From an uncultured Succinivibrionaceae bacterium (GTDB taxonomy: Bacteria > Pseudomonadota > Gammaproteobacteria > Enterobacterales > Succinivibrionaceae), in assembly GCA_944390105.1 (NCBI GenBank), contig CALXOV010000036.1, positions 1 to 34,111 of the forward strand: a stretch of 34,111 bases of DNA, in the 5' to 3' direction. Below, one piece after another: positions 17,248 to 26,661 of this stretch; the first letter of the stretch is position 1, and every line of letters begins with the position of its first letter. The notes below the pieces were generated by a model. That model was not told the origin of the DNA and made no database searches. It was given only the letters and a program-made list of their open reading frames with translations. The translations under genes were made by a program, and so were the position numbers.

Positions 17248-18273
17248 ATGCGCATATTAGGGATTGAAAGCTCCTGCGATGAGACAGGGGTTGCCGTTTA
17301 TGATGATGAATGCGGGCTGGTGGCGCATGCATTGCACACTCAGATTGCGATGCATGCCGAATACGGAGGCGTCGTACCGGAACTGGCAAGTCGTGATCAT
17401 ATCAAGCGCGTAGTGCCGCTGGTGCGTCAGGTTACGGCGCAGGCTGGAATGCAACTTAAGGATTATGCGGCAATTGCTTATACTGCAGGACCGGGACTTA
17501 TCGGTGCGCTTTTAGTCGGAGCTATGACCGCTCGTTCCTTGGCATATGCGCTAAATATCCCAGCCATCCCAGTACATCACATGGAAGGGCATTTGTTAGC
17601 TCCGTTACTCGATGACCCCAAGCCCGAGTTTCCATTTGTCGCGCTCTTGGTGTCTGGCGGCCACACCATGCTGATTAAAGTTAATTGCCCGGGCGATTAT
17701 GAACTTTTGGGGCAATCGGTAGATGATGCGGTGGGCGAGGCTTTTGACAAGACGGCCAAACTCTTAGGTCTGCCGTATCCCGGCGGCCCGTATTTAGAAA
17801 AGCTTGCGGCAAATGGTGATAGTACGAGCTATCATTTTCCGCGCCCGATGCTTGATCGTCCGACTTTAGATTTCAGCTTTGCCGGACTTAAAACTGCGGT
17901 CTTGAATGCAGTACATCATGCTACAGCGCAGGGGCAGTGCGATGATAAGGTACGTGCGGATATTGCATGTTGCTTTACTGATGCAGTGTGTGAAACCTTA
18001 GTAAAGAAGTGCGCTCGCGCGTTGCAGCAGTGCGGCCTGCACAACTTAGTAGCAGCCGGTGGTGTCAGCGCTAACAGTGCAATTCGCAATGCCTTGACGG
18101 ATTTAATGCAGCAGCGCGGCGGTAAAGTATTTTTTGCCCGTAAAGAGTTCTGCACGGACAACGGCGCCATGATAGCTCAGGCGGGCATGCTGCGCTTTAA
18201 AGCTGGGACTTATGCACCGCTTAAAGTGGATGTGTTTCCGCGTTGGCCGCTTAGTTCATTGGAGGCACTGTGA
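17248..18273 (+). CDS. tsaD: tRNA N6-adenosine threonylcarbamoyltransferase TsaD
   Basis: TsaD transfers the threonylcarbamoyl group to A37 of ANN-decoding tRNAs (t6A), working with TsaB and TsaE. It is 341 aa (E. coli 337). The ASKHA start is [19 protein letters not shown]; the metal-binding HHMEGH is at 110-115; [11 protein letters not shown] is the phosphate-binding loop; and the late [13 protein letters not shown] and CTDNGAMIA motifs are intact. AGGAAATT precedes ATG 17248. It opens the tsaD-folB-folK-uppP operon: its stop overlaps the folB GTG start (GTGA). It is divergent from rpsU. Confidence 0.98.
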   Translation: MRILGIESSCDETGVAVYDDECGLVAHALHTQIAMHAEYGGVVPELASRDHIKRVVPLVRQVTAQAGMQLKDYAAIAYTAGPGLIGALLVGAMTARSLAYALNIPAIPVHHMEGHLLAPLLDDPKPEFPFVALLVSGGHTMLIKVNCPGDYELLGQSVDDAVGEAFDKTAKLLGLPYPGGPYLEKLAANGDSTSYHFPRPMLDRPTLDFSFAGLKTAVLNAVHHATAQGQCDDKVRADIACCFTDAVCETLVKKCARALQQCGLHNLVAAGGVSANSAIRNALTDLMQQRGGKVFFARKEFCTDNGAMIAQAGMLRFKAGTYAPLKVDVFPRWPLSSLEAL

Positions 18274-18629
18274 GCTCTCAAGTCTTCATCCGCGCACTTA
18301 AGGTAAACTGCATTATTGGTATTTACCCCCAAGAGCGGGTGCAGGAGCAGGAACTGGTTATTGACGTTGTGCTGAACTGCCCTACGTTAGAGCAGGCCGG
18401 GCGCAGTGGCGATCTTACGCTTTCGGTGGATTATGCTGCTTTAGCGGCAGTGTTGAGCACCTTCGTGCAGGAGCGTAAGGCGCGTCTTCTTGAAGAGCTG
18501 GCCGTTGAGCTTGCCGATTTAATTTTAGAACGCTGTCCGGCGGCAAACGCCGTGAAGCTTACGCTGATGAAAACTCAGGCGGTGCCCCAGACAGCTGGCA
18601 CCGGCATCGAATTTAGCAAAACTAGATGA
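18270..18629 (+). CDS. folB: Dihydroneopterin aldolase
   Basis: FolB converts 7,8-dihydroneopterin to 6-hydroxymethyl-dihydropterin and glycolaldehyde in folate synthesis. It is 119 aa (E. coli 120). It matches the family in [19 protein letters not shown], the [10 protein letters not shown] strand, [10 protein letters not shown] and [14 protein letters not shown], with the expected end [10 protein letters not shown]. Translation starts at GTG 18270, overlapping the tsaD stop by 4 bp, so it is probably coupled. Directly downstream is folK, whose enzyme uses its product. In E. coli folB is also near tsaD and uppP. Confidence 0.94.
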   Translation: MSSQVFIRALKVNCIIGIYPQERVQEQELVIDVVLNCPTLEQAGRSGDLTLSVDYAALAAVLSTFVQERKARLLEELAVELADLILERCPAANAVKLTLMKTQAVPQTAGTGIEFSKTR

Positions 18630-18640
18630 GGAAATCATTT

Positions 18641-19171
18641 ATGGCTCAAGTATATCTGGGGATTGGCTCCAATTTAAACCGCGACAATGCGCTGCTTTTT
18701 GCCAAGGCCAAGTTAGAGCCCCTGTTTGACGCTTATGCACAGTCTTCGGTGTGGCAGAGCCATGCCGTCCGTGAGGCTGAGCCGGATTATCTCAATATGG
18801 TAGCAGGCGGGCGCACGTCGCTGTCGCTTGAGGATTTAGTCGCGGCTTTAGCTGAGATTGAACAGCAGGCCGGCAGCGAAATGATGTTCTTCAATGGCAC
18901 GAACTTCGGTATTAAGCGCCGTTTAGATATTGATGTTCTGCTGTATGATGATGTTGTTACTACCTCGCCATGCAAGTTGCCGCGTCATGACATTCAGGAC
19001 TATCCTTTTGTGCTGTGTCCGTTGTGCGAGCTAGACCCCAACATCATTCATCCTTTATTAAAGCTGCCGATTGCTGAGATTTGGGCTGAAATGGCTCCGC
19101 GGCTGCCCAGCAAGATGCGGGTGGAAAAATATGCTTTTGACTGGAATCGTCCGATCCCGGATTGGAGCTAG
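18641..19171 (+). CDS. folK: 6-hydroxymethyl-7,8-dihydropterin pyrophosphokinase
   Basis: FolK uses ATP to pyrophosphorylate the FolB product. From ATG 18641 it is 176 aa. Family landmarks are VYLGIGSNLNRD (4-15), the W-Q-S segment of strand 2, YLNMVAGG, and the signature RRLDIDVLLYDD followed by LPRHDIQDYPFVLCPLCEL. The upstream ATG 18626 overlaps the folB stop but adds a non-conserved MRKSF; GAGGAA 7 bp before 18641 decides the start. In E. coli folK is elsewhere (next to pcnB), so placing it between folB and uppP groups consecutive folate steps. Confidence 0.94.
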   Translation: MAQVYLGIGSNLNRDNALLFAKAKLEPLFDAYAQSSVWQSHAVREAEPDYLNMVAGGRTSLSLEDLVAALAEIEQQAGSEMMFFNGTNFGIKRRLDIDVLLYDDVVTTSPCKLPRHDIQDYPFVLCPLCELDPNIIHPLLKLPIAEIWAEMAPRLPSKMRVEKYAFDWNRPIPDWS

Positions 19172-19176
19172 CGGGC

Positions 19177-20028
19177 ATGGAACTGACTCATATTGTCGTT
19201 CTGGCGCTGATTCAAGGCATTACTGAATTTTTGCCAGTATCGTCAAGTGCGCATTTAATTCTGCCAAGTCAGGTTTTCGGTTGGCCCGATCAGGGGTTGG
19301 CTTTTGATGTGGCGGTGCATGTGGGGACGCTACTGGCGGTAATTTTCTACTATCTGTCAGATTTAGTAAAAATCGGCACCTATACTATTGAATCGGTAAT
19401 TAAGCGTCGCATCACTCCGCTAAGCCGCGTCGGTTGGTTTATCATCATCGCCACGGTTCCGGCGGGACTGTGTGGGCTGCTGTTTGAAAATACGGTAGCA
19501 AGTTCTGCTCGCTCCATGGAGCTTATCGGTTATACCACTATCGGCTTTGGTCTACTTCTGGGGCTTGCATCTTTCTGTAACCGTAAGCTGTGCTGGCGTT
19601 CAATTGTCAGCATTCAGGGGGAGCGCCCTGATAGCCTGCGTCGCATGACGTTGCAGCAGGCGATCATCATCGGCTGTGCGCAGGCGCTGGCGCTTATTCC
19701 CGGCACTTCGCGCTCGGGCATTACCTTAACGGCCGGCTTATTTTTAGGCCTGCGTCCGGAGGCGGCGGCGCGCTTTTCCTTTTTACTGTCTATCCCCATC
19801 ATCATGGCCTCGGGGCTGCTTGAGGGGCTTAAGCTGTATGCTGATCCACAGGCAGCTGGCGCCGATCCGATTGAAATGCTCATTGGCGGCTTTTTAGCTT
19901 TTATTACCGCCATTTGCGTGATTCATTTATTCATGAAGTTCATCTCCAAATCGGGGATGGCTATCTTTGTGCTTTATCGCCTGCTGTTGGGCAGTGTATT
20001 GCTGTACTTAGCTTACGGCGCGGTCTAA
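19177..20028 (+). CDS. uppP: Undecaprenyl-diphosphatase UppP (BacA)
   Basis: UppP removes a phosphate from undecaprenyl pyrophosphate, recycling the lipid carrier for peptidoglycan and other wall polymers; overproduction gives bacitracin resistance. It is a 283-aa polytopic inner-membrane protein with the two catalytic motifs: EFLPVSSSAH (17-26) and PGTSRSG (175-181). I start at ATG 19177, preceded by GGAG; a TTG 15 bp upstream lies within folK. It is the last gene of the tsaD operon and ends 3 bp from the convergent cca stop. Confidence 0.96.
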   Translation: MELTHIVVLALIQGITEFLPVSSSAHLILPSQVFGWPDQGLAFDVAVHVGTLLAVIFYYLSDLVKIGTYTIESVIKRRITPLSRVGWFIIIATVPAGLCGLLFENTVASSARSMELIGYTTIGFGLLLGLASFCNRKLCWRSIVSIQGERPDSLRRMTLQQAIIIGCAQALALIPGTSRSGITLTAGLFLGLRPEAAARFSFLLSIPIIMASGLLEGLKLYADPQAAGADPIEMLIGGFLAFITAICVIHLFMKFISKSGMAIFVLYRLLLGSVLLYLAYGAV

Positions 20029-20031
20029 AAC

Positions 20032-21192
20032 TTACTGCAGCGCGGTGCGGCTGTTGGCAATTACCTTGCTGCGCCGTGCCTGCAGCGCATCTTTGATTGC
20101 TTTGCCTTTAAGCCCCGCCTGCACAAATTCTTGCGCCTGCACCTCCTGTGCTGCCGTAAAACAGCGCGTCAGCTCATCGTGCAGTGCCGCAGCGTTATAC
20201 CCTAAAACTTGCCATACGGCCTGCATCCCCTGTAGCAGCAGCGGCAGGCGCTGCGGGCGGCGGAACAGATCAAGTTCATTAAACAGCTGCAGAATGTCAG
20301 CTGCGCTGCAGACATCAAGCTGCAGACACTGTGGCAGCATGCGCTGTACAAGCATTGCTGCGTCAGTATATTCATGCGGCAGATGCAGGCGCGCATTTAA
20401 GTTCTGTAGCGCCGCAGCAGGCATTTCTATACTCAGCAGCGCAAAGCGCAGCGCTGGCGTGCTGGCAGTTTTCTGGGCGATCAAGGCAGCGAGCGCTGAG
20501 CTGGCACAGGCAAAGGCGCTTTGTTGCGGCTTGAACGCAGAGCTTTGAGCAAACAGCGCGTCGATTTCCGGCAGTACGGCATCAAGCGCATTGCAGTTAT
20601 GCAGTATGGTAAAAAAACGCGCAGGATCGGCGCTGGCAAGAGCTTTGTGCATTTCCATAAAGCAGCGCTCTGGCGTCAGTTCCTGGAGCTCTCCGGATGC
20701 TGCCATGGTACGCAGCAAAGCGGCCGTGCTCGGGTGCAGCGTGAAGTTAAAGGGAGATAATTGGGCGGCAAAGCGTGCAGCGCGCAGTACCCGCAGCGGA
20801 TCTTCGACAAAAGCCGGTGAGACATGGCGTAGTAGCCGCGCCTTAAGATCAGGCAAGCCTCCCCACGGGTCAATCAGCTGGCCGTGCTCATCTAGCGCCA
20901 TTGCATTGACGGTAAGATCGCGGCGTTTTAAATCCTCCTCTAAGGTCACCTCCGGTCCAAAGGCGCAGACAAAGCCGGTATAGCCGCTACCGCTTTTACG
21001 CTCGGTGCGTGCTAAAGCATATTCTTCATGAGTTGTAGGGTGCAAAAATACCGGGAAATCGCGTCCGACTTGGGTAAAACCTTGAGCGATGAGCTCATCG
21101 GGCGTTGTCCCAGTGACGACATAATCCTTATCGTGGGCCTCAAGGCCCAGCAGCTTATCGCGTACTGCGCCGCCGACTAAATAAATGTGCAT
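20032..21192 (-). CDS. cca: CCA tRNA nucleotidyltransferase (degenerate C-terminal HD region)
   Basis: The enzyme adds or repairs the 3' CCA of tRNAs. It is 386 aa (E. coli 412). The N-terminal head is intact: GGAVRD (7-12), the catalytic pair D21-x-D23 in DKDYVVTG, the [10 protein letters not shown] motif, [16 protein letters not shown], and [14 protein letters not shown]. In E. coli the C-terminal part is an HD phosphohydrolase domain containing HDLGK. The matching region here, following the VLPEIDAL segment, reads [10 protein letters not shown] with no His-Asp pair, so phosphatase/phosphodiesterase activity should be absent while CCA addition should remain. Synteny with uppP and ygiM supports the call. 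Confidence 0.94.
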   Translation of the reverse strand: MHIYLVGGAVRDKLLGLEAHDKDYVVTGTTPDELIAQGFTQVGRDFPVFLHPTTHEEYALARTERKSGSGYTGFVCAFGPEVTLEEDLKRRDLTVNAMALDEHGQLIDPWGGLPDLKARLLRHVSPAFVEDPLRVLRAARFAAQLSPFNFTLHPSTAALLRTMAASGELQELTPERCFMEMHKALASADPARFFTILHNCNALDAVLPEIDALFAQSSAFKPQQSAFACASSALAALIAQKTASTPALRFALLSIEMPAAALQNLNARLHLPHEYTDAAMLVQRMLPQCLQLDVCSAADILQLFNELDLFRRPQRLPLLLQGMQAVWQVLGYNAAALHDELTRCFTAAQEVQAQEFVQAGLKGKAIKDALQARRSKVIANSRTALQ

Positions 21193-21316
21193 GTTTTTCT
21201 CGGATGTGGCTTTAGGCTGCAGTCCTGCAGCGCAACTCTTACATTTCTTGGCAGGGAATATAACATAATACTGCCGCGACTTTAGTTAGAGGGGGCGGCA
21301 GACAAGAGCATGTGGA
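21193..21316. other. araC-cca intergenic gap with stem-loop
   Basis: An inverted repeat CTGCCGC (21271-21277) / GCGGCAG (21295-21301) lies 15 bp after the araC stop on the minus strand and could end araC transcription, though no T-run follows. The AT-rich TATTATGTTATATT after it (minus strand, about 21270-21255) could be a -10 region for cca. Confidence 0.35.
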
Positions 21317-22231
21317 TTAATCGTTTGTTTGCGTGCGCTGCGTCGCTGTGCGGGCGGCTTTGCGGTAGGCCTGGGGGGTGGTATTGAATTTTTGGCGAAA
21401 CAGACGGAAAAAATAGCTGACATTGGAAAAACCGTAGTCGCCGGCAAGCTCAATAATATCGCGATCGCCCTGAACTATTTCATGTGCCGCCCGGCGTAAG
21501 CGCAGATCATTGACGTATTCGATAAAGCTCATGCCGGTAGCTTTTTTAAAAAAGCGGCAGAAATATGGCTTGGTAAAGTGCAGCCGGGCGGCGGCTTCGC
21601 TTACTGACAGATCTTCGGCGTAATGTTCATTTAAATACGACAGTAGCGCCTTGAGCTTATCCTGCGTGCCATCGCTACGTGTGCTGCCTTTAATCAGCTG
21701 GCGACACAGCAGGCCGTTTTCGTAGGTCAGGGCCAAAATATCCAGCAGTCGCGCCTTAACTTTAAGTCGCGCGGCAGGACTGCCGTCTTTTAGGTAGGCA
21801 AAGGCTTCATCCATTAAGGTGGAGAGCTTGGGATAAAGCGTATGCTCTCGCGTAATAACCGGCGGCAGTGGCATACGGCCAGAGGACAGCGCATCTAAAA
21901 TATCTTTTTCTACCTCATCAAAGGATGACAGCGCGATGGCCTTGGCATTAAACACCAGAGCATCTTCAATGCAGTCCGTCGGTAGTATCATGCCGTGGAG
22001 CATATTGGCAGGGATTAGCACTAAGCTGCCGGCCGTTAAATGAATTTCCTCCATGTTGACCTGCAGGGTGAAGCTGCCGCGCAGTACGCGGATAATTTCG
22101 ATTTCCGCATGCCAGTGTAATCGCACATTTTCTGCGATGCTGCCGCCGGGCCACAGGTAGCCGGCGATGGGGAAAAGCTGATTGCCGTGGCGGACTTTTT
22201 CTTTAAGTTCGCGACTTAAATTTAATGCCAT
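21317..22231 (-). CDS. AraC-family transcriptional regulator with cupin sensor domain
   Basis: The 304-aa protein has an N-terminal cupin-like sugar-sensing domain (LHWHAEIEIIRVLRGSFTL at about 38-56, with histidines typical of the fold, then PANMLHG). The C-terminal AraC DNA-binding domain has two helix-turn-helices: SVSEAAARLHFTKPYFCRFF and the diagnostic FSNVSYFFRLFRQKFNTTP. It is downstream of malQ and the sugar permease on the same strand, so it probably controls that cluster in response to a carbohydrate. Its target could be the repeats between malQ and exeA (26430-26460 and 26662-26691). The effector is not known. Confidence 0.9.
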   Translation of the reverse strand: MALNLSRELKEKVRHGNQLFPIAGYLWPGGSIAENVRLHWHAEIEIIRVLRGSFTLQVNMEEIHLTAGSLVLIPANMLHGMILPTDCIEDALVFNAKAIALSSFDEVEKDILDALSSGRMPLPPVITREHTLYPKLSTLMDEAFAYLKDGSPAARLKVKARLLDILALTYENGLLCRQLIKGSTRSDGTQDKLKALLSYLNEHYAEDLSVSEAAARLHFTKPYFCRFFKKATGMSFIEYVNDLRLRRAAHEIVQGDRDIIELAGDYGFSNVSYFFRLFRQKFNTTPQAYRKAARTATQRTQTND

Positions 22232-22268
22232 GACTGTAGCCTGTTCTCTTTTGTCAATCTACTACCTA

Positions 22269-22296
22269 ATGCCGAGCACTAAGCGGTGCTCAGCAT
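22269..22296. terminator. Strong stem-loop between permease and araC
   Basis: ATGC-C-GAGCAC / GTGCTC-A-GCAT forms a ten-pair stem with one mismatch and loop TAAGCG. It lies 10 bp past the permease stop (minus strand) and before araC. On the minus strand only short T stretches follow, so it may act as an mRNA-stabilising or partial termination hairpin within the malQ-permease-araC unit. Confidence 0.45.
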
Positions 22297-22305
22297 TTTA
22301 AAGCG

Positions 22306-23673
22306 CTATTTTTCATCGTCTATGAATCTAACGCACCCTGCTCCGATGAGCAAGAAGATGCCGGCTAGTACCAGCATCAAGATTTCAGGGGCCGGTTGCC
22401 CGTCCTGCGTTAACACACGCAGCACTATGCCTCCCAACGATGCAGCTACAATCTGCGGAACACAGATGGTGCCGTTAAACAGGCCCAAATAAGTACCGAC
22501 ATGCCCGCCTTTTAAGGCATTGGTTACTAAGGTAAATGGAATTGCCAGCATGCCGGCCCAAGCTGCGCCTACTAACAGATAGGAGATAAATAACAGGTAT
22601 GGGTTATGCATGAAATAGATTGAAATAAAGCCGATGCCGCCTAATACCAAGCTCATCACATAGGCGCACTTGATGTTTTTAAAGAGCGGAATTACGGTTG
22701 ACCATAAGACTGAGCCGACAGCCTGTACGGCAAACAGGATACCGACCCAATTACCGGCGGCTTGATACTGCGCCGATTGCGTATCAATAAATACGCGTAC
22801 GCTGTCACCATCAGCGACCTCGGTGAGCGGCGCGTCAAAGGCTGACAGGGCAATTGCACCATTGGTATAGGTCCACATGAACATGAAAGCCATCCAGCAG
22901 AAGAACTGCACTAAACCCGTTGTCCAGAAGGTGCGTGGCGCGCGGCGCAGCAACGCGATAATCCTAGTTTTCTCGGTTGCTCTGCTCTCGGCAATGCCGT
23001 GATATTGCGCGTAGAGTGCGGGCGGATATTCTTTGACTTTGAGCGTGGTATAAATGACGCACAGAATTAAGATGAGCGCTCCGATATAGAAGGAGTAGAT
23101 CACCGAATCGGGTACAATGCCCTTCTCTGCAATATTGCTGATGCCGACGGCAGCGAAGATGAACGGGAAGACATAGCCCACTAAACTTCCGGCATTGCAC
23201 AAAAAGCTCTGAATTGAGTAAGCAAGGCCCTTTTGTTTGGCATTAACCATGTCGCCTACCATCATTTTAAAAGGCTGCATTGCCATGTTGATGGAGGTAT
23301 CTAGCAGCATCAGTGCGCACAGACCAAACAGCATAGCAGCCGTAAAGCCGAGCCCTAGCGAACCGGCATTGGGCAGTAGACACATTACGGCCACGGCCAT
23401 GAAGGCACCAATGAAGAGATAGGGAATACGCCGGCCAAAGCGTGACCACGTGCGGTCGCTTAAAATGCCGATAATTGGCTGTACAATAATGCCCATCAGC
23501 GGCGGCAGGATCCAGAAAAAGCTTAAATTATGCGGGTCGGCGCCTAAAGTCGAGAAAATACGGCTGATATTGACGCTTTGTAGCGCGTACGCAATTTGAA
23601 TGCCGAAAAAGCCGAAGCTGATGTTCCATAGCTTAAAAAATGGCAGGTCGGGCATGGGTTTCATCGTGGTCAT
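22306..23673 (-). CDS. MFS sugar permease, SLC45/GPH-like (probable maltose/maltodextrin transporter)
   Basis: The 455-aa protein has about twelve membrane segments. It begins FFKLWNISFGFFGIQIAYALQ and has the conserved loop 2-3 motif SDRTWSRFGRRIPY, as in sucrose/maltose permeases of the SLC45/GPH type. I start at ATG 23673, with GGGAG 8 bp upstream; an upstream ATG (23697) would overlap malQ by 23 bp. The malQ stop is 1 bp before this start, so translation is probably coupled. Its partner degrades malto-oligosaccharides, so import of maltose or maltodextrins is the likely role. Substrate specificity is inferred from context only. Confidence 0.85.
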   Translation of the reverse strand: MTTMKPMPDLPFFKLWNISFGFFGIQIAYALQSVNISRIFSTLGADPHNLSFFWILPPLMGIIVQPIIGILSDRTWSRFGRRIPYLFIGAFMAVAVMCLLPNAGSLGLGFTAAMLFGLCALMLLDTSINMAMQPFKMMVGDMVNAKQKGLAYSIQSFLCNAGSLVGYVFPFIFAAVGISNIAEKGIVPDSVIYSFYIGALILILCVIYTTLKVKEYPPALYAQYHGIAESRATEKTRIIALLRRAPRTFWTTGLVQFFCWMAFMFMWTYTNGAIALSAFDAPLTEVADGDSVRVFIDTQSAQYQAAGNWVGILFAVQAVGSVLWSTVIPLFKNIKCAYVMSLVLGGIGFISIYFMHNPYLLFISYLLVGAAWAGMLAIPFTLVTNALKGGHVGTYLGLFNGTICVPQIVAASLGGIVLRVLTQDGQPAPEILMLVLAGIFLLIGAGCVRFIDDEK

Positions 23674-23674
23674 G

Positions 23675-26311
23675 TTAATTTCTCCCGCTGTCGGCAATTA
23701 AAGCCGAAAGCTCTTGGTTAAATGCGGTTTCTTTGAGTAAATCTTCTAAATTCAGGTGCATGCGCCAGCGCCAGTAGTAGCGTGGGATCGCCGGCACATT
23801 GATGCGCTCGCTGTCAGCATCTGGATGGCGCAGCCGACCTGATATCCCAAGCCAATCCTGCAGCGGTAGTACGCACAGCAGAGCAGCGCTGTTAAGGTGG
23901 CGTGCAACAATTTCGCGGCACAGATCAGGACTAAGCTCTGTAGGAGCCGTACCCTCATGCCGCAGCACTTCCTGGTAGTAGCGCTGCGTCAGCGACCGGT
24001 CCTCAGTCCACCAGCTGCGCAGGGTGTTCATATCATGGGTACCGGTGGTGCATACCGCCATTTCCGGGCAATGTTCCGGCAGATTGAAACTCTGCCCCAA
24101 GGCCTTGGGCATACGCTCAATTTCCAGACTTAAAATTTCCAGCTCCTGCATCAGCCAGGGCACGCAATCCGGTACCATGCCTAAATCTTCGCCACATGTC
24201 AGCATCGGGGTGGCATTGATAAGCAGCGGCAGCTTGGCTTTTGCCTGCTCGTACCAGAATTGATTGTGGCGGCTGTAGAAATAGTGATCATACAGTCTAC
24301 GGAAGGCTGCCTGTTCACCGGCATTTAAGCGGGTAAATACGTAATCATCTATAACGCTGATGCGCGGATGATAGAGGCCCGGGCGCTTTTCATCCTCTAA
24401 AAACAGCACATCGCTGATAAGACGATACAGGCCGTCGCGCAGAGCGCAGCTGCGCGCGTCATCCATGCCAGAAAAATAGGCTTCCACCTGCCGCTGTGTA
24501 GCAAATTCAGGGCGTAGCACATAGATATCATGATGCTCGTGGGTCAGGAACTTGGCCTTGACATAGGCGCTTTCACTGCCGAACAGCTTTTCAATCAGCT
24601 CTTCATTAATAAAGGGCTCTGTCATGAAATGCGGGTCAAGCTTAAGCCCAAAGTCAGCAATTTCTTTAAGGCTTATCGGCAGTGCTGGCTCAAAATGTCC
24701 CAGCAGACCGTGCACAGCATGCAGTGGGATCTGCCAAATCCGGAAAAAACCTAAGATATGGTCAATGCGATAGGCGGCAAAATAGCGCGCCATGTGGGTA
24801 AAACGGCGGCGCCACCATGCATATCCATCCTGCTGCATCACTGGCCAATTGTAAGTTGGAAAGCCCCAGTTCTGTCCATTGGCGGCAAACGGATCGGGAG
24901 GAGCACCGGCCTGACTTTTTAAATTAAAGTAATACGGCTCCACCCAGGCTTCAACTGAGGTGCGGCTGACTCCAATGGGAATATCCCCTTTAAGCGCAAT
25001 CCCTAAAGCGCGGGCGCAGCGGCTGGCGTCCAAGAGCTGGCAGTGGAGCACAAACTGCACGAAGTAGTAGAAGGCAATTTCCCGATATTCCTTGCAGCCA
25101 GGTACGCTTAGGGCCTGTAGCTGTACCTTATCAAAGCTGTATTCCGGCCAAGCGGTAAAATCGGCGGTACTGTATTTGTCGCGCAGCCGACAGAACACGG
25201 CATAGGGCAAAAGCCAGTTTTGATTTTCGGCAAAGAAATCCTTAAAGGCCCGGCTGGCAAGTACTTGCTCGCCTTGTTGGGTATACAGCTGATGTAGATA
25301 GTCGAGTTTTAAAGCGTTGACCGCTTCATAATCAATGCGCGGTAGATCATTTAAGCGTTGGCGCGCGGCTTCAAACTGCTCCATAGCAGCCGTATCCGTA
25401 AGCGGCGGTAGAGCGCGCAGATCGACGTACATTGGATGGAAAGCATAAATTGAAATGGCATTATAGGGATAAGAGTCCTTCCATGTGCCGGTCATGGTGG
25501 TGTCATTAATAGGCAGGATCTGAATCACTTTCTGCCCGCTCTGCGCTGCCCATTGCAGCAGCAGCTTAAGGTCGCCGAAATCGCCCACACCGCAGCTGCC
25601 GCGGCTGCGCAGCGCGAATACGGGGACGGCAGTACCGGCCAAGCGCGGGTGGGGCAGGTTAAACTGCAGCACCTGTTCGGGCAGATAAGTGATAGCGGCA
25701 TTTGTCTTTAGTGCTAATTGCTGATTATTCCCATCCTGCCACAGCACTAAGTCCTGTGTGCATACGATAAATTTGTACTCAATGCTCTCTGGTAGAGCGC
25801 TTGGGCTCAAGGCCAGCTCATAAAAGTTAGGGGCAGTTTCAGTAAAGGTTGGGGCAGTAGCAGGGTTCCAACTGCCTAAAGCCGCGCAGCTGCCGCACAG
25901 CTTTAGGCTGCAGCCTGCAGGTAGGTAGCAGCGGGCACGCACTACCACAGCGGCAGCTGGCAGACTGATAGTTTGATACTTATCTTTAAAAAAAGGTGCG
26001 GTAAAGAGATAGGACTGCGGGAGTTTGGGCTGCCACTCATCGTGTACGGTAGCTACCTGCTGTCCTGGCAGCAATTCAAGACGATGGGCAAAACGCTGGG
26101 GTTCTCGCGTATAGCATTGGCCGTCAGCCGAATACACTGCATAACTGTAGCACAGCTGTACGGGCCGCTCGGTAAAAAGCTGCATCCTCCCCTGCCAGCA
26201 GTCTGGCTCGCTGCAGGTTAAAGGCAGTTCAGCCGCCTGCGGTGAATGCAGGCGCAGCCGCACTTCTTGGCCAAAGGCGACTTGATGACGTAAATTAAAA
26301 AATAACTGCAT
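23675..26311 (-). CDS. malQ: 4-alpha-glucanotransferase with two N-terminal starch-binding domains (DPE2-like)
   Basis: This 878-aa amylomaltase transfers alpha-1,4-glucan segments between maltodextrins and releases glucose. It is far longer than E. coli MalQ (694). Two CBM20-like starch-binding modules come first (about 1-100, and 110-215 with CGSCAALGSWNP at 139-150). They are followed by the GH77 barrel (about 225-870). The GH77 catalytic residues are in place: nucleophile D517 in YRIDHILGF, acid E708 in CGEDLG, and H759-D760 in GTHDMNTL. The layout equals plant cytosolic DPE2 and its bacterial relatives, which use maltose and branched glucans. No signal peptide is seen, so it acts in the cytoplasm. 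The ribosome site AAAGG precedes ATG 26311. Confidence 0.93.
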   Translation of the reverse strand: MQLFFNLRHQVAFGQEVRLRLHSPQAAELPLTCSEPDCWQGRMQLFTERPVQLCYSYAVYSADGQCYTREPQRFAHRLELLPGQQVATVHDEWQPKLPQSYLFTAPFFKDKYQTISLPAAAVVVRARCYLPAGCSLKLCGSCAALGSWNPATAPTFTETAPNFYELALSPSALPESIEYKFIVCTQDLVLWQDGNNQQLALKTNAAITYLPEQVLQFNLPHPRLAGTAVPVFALRSRGSCGVGDFGDLKLLLQWAAQSGQKVIQILPINDTTMTGTWKDSYPYNAISIYAFHPMYVDLRALPPLTDTAAMEQFEAARQRLNDLPRIDYEAVNALKLDYLHQLYTQQGEQVLASRAFKDFFAENQNWLLPYAVFCRLRDKYSTADFTAWPEYSFDKVQLQALSVPGCKEYREIAFYYFVQFVLHCQLLDASRCARALGIALKGDIPIGVSRTSVEAWVEPYYFNLKSQAGAPPDPFAANGQNWGFPTYNWPVMQQDGYAWWRRRFTHMARYFAAYRIDHILGFFRIWQIPLHAVHGLLGHFEPALPISLKEIADFGLKLDPHFMTEPFINEELIEKLFGSESAYVKAKFLTHEHHDIYVLRPEFATQRQVEAYFSGMDDARSCALRDGLYRLISDVLFLEDEKRPGLYHPRISVIDDYVFTRLNAGEQAAFRRLYDHYFYSRHNQFWYEQAKAKLPLLINATPMLTCGEDLGMVPDCVPWLMQELEILSLEIERMPKALGQSFNLPEHCPEMAVCTTGTHDMNTLRSWWTEDRSLTQRYYQEVLRHEGTAPTELSPDLCREIVARHLNSAALLCVLPLQDWLGISGRLRHPDADSERINVPAIPRYYWRWRMHLNLEDLLKETAFNQELSALIADSGRN

Positions 26312-26393
26312 AAGATTAACCTTTTTTCTCTTGGTAAAAAAAGATATGTTTATCTGTTAAAAGCGCTTGTTTATGCGCTTTTCCATGGCGTGA

Positions 26394-26399
26394 ATTATA
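26394..26399 (-). promoter_or_regulatory. Candidate -10 box of malQ
   Basis: TATAAT on the minus strand, 83 bp before the malQ ATG. No recognisable -35 lies 16-18 bp upstream, which suggests dependence on an activator. The 30-bp repeat at 26430-26460 begins about 43 bp upstream of the inferred start point. Confidence 0.4.
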
Positions 26400-26429
26400 G
26401 AAAAACGCGGTAGGGGCATGAGTTCACGT

Positions 26430-26460
26430 TATTGCGTATCAATATGTACAATATTATCTT
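26430..26460 (+). repeat. 30-bp regulatory repeat, copy 1
   Basis: Shares with copy 2 (26662-26691) the blocks TATTGCGT, AATATGTACAA and ATTATCTT in the same order and spacing apart from one base; 27 positions are identical. It contains the palindrome TGTACA. It lies just upstream of the inferred malQ -35 position and so fits an activator site. Confidence 0.6.
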
Positions 26461-26474
26461 ATAATAATAATTAT

Positions 26475-26486
26475 AAAATCGTTTTC
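26475..26486. promoter_or_regulatory. Possible LacI-family half-site pair
   Basis: AAAATC/GTTTTC is centred on CG with four of six symmetric positions, like LacI-family operators. It lies just beyond copy 1 of the repeat. The evidence is weak because the surrounding sequence is AT-rich. Confidence 0.25.
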
Positions 26487-26661
26487 AAATTAAATTTGTT
26501 TAATATCAAAGTATTAATTTAAATAAATTACAATTAAAATGTATTAAATTGCGTGTAAGCTTTATGTAAAAACTGTGATGTGGCTCAAAATAAAAGTAAG
26601 CTTGGCCTAAGTTTTAAGTCACTGATAGTAAAGATTTGTAGCTAAAACACAGGTTGTATTG

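Noticed and set aside
20045-20548. 167-codon frame on the plus strand inside cca
   Set aside because: It is antisense to a clearly conserved gene and its Ser/Cys/Arg-rich product looks like a codon-pattern shadow.
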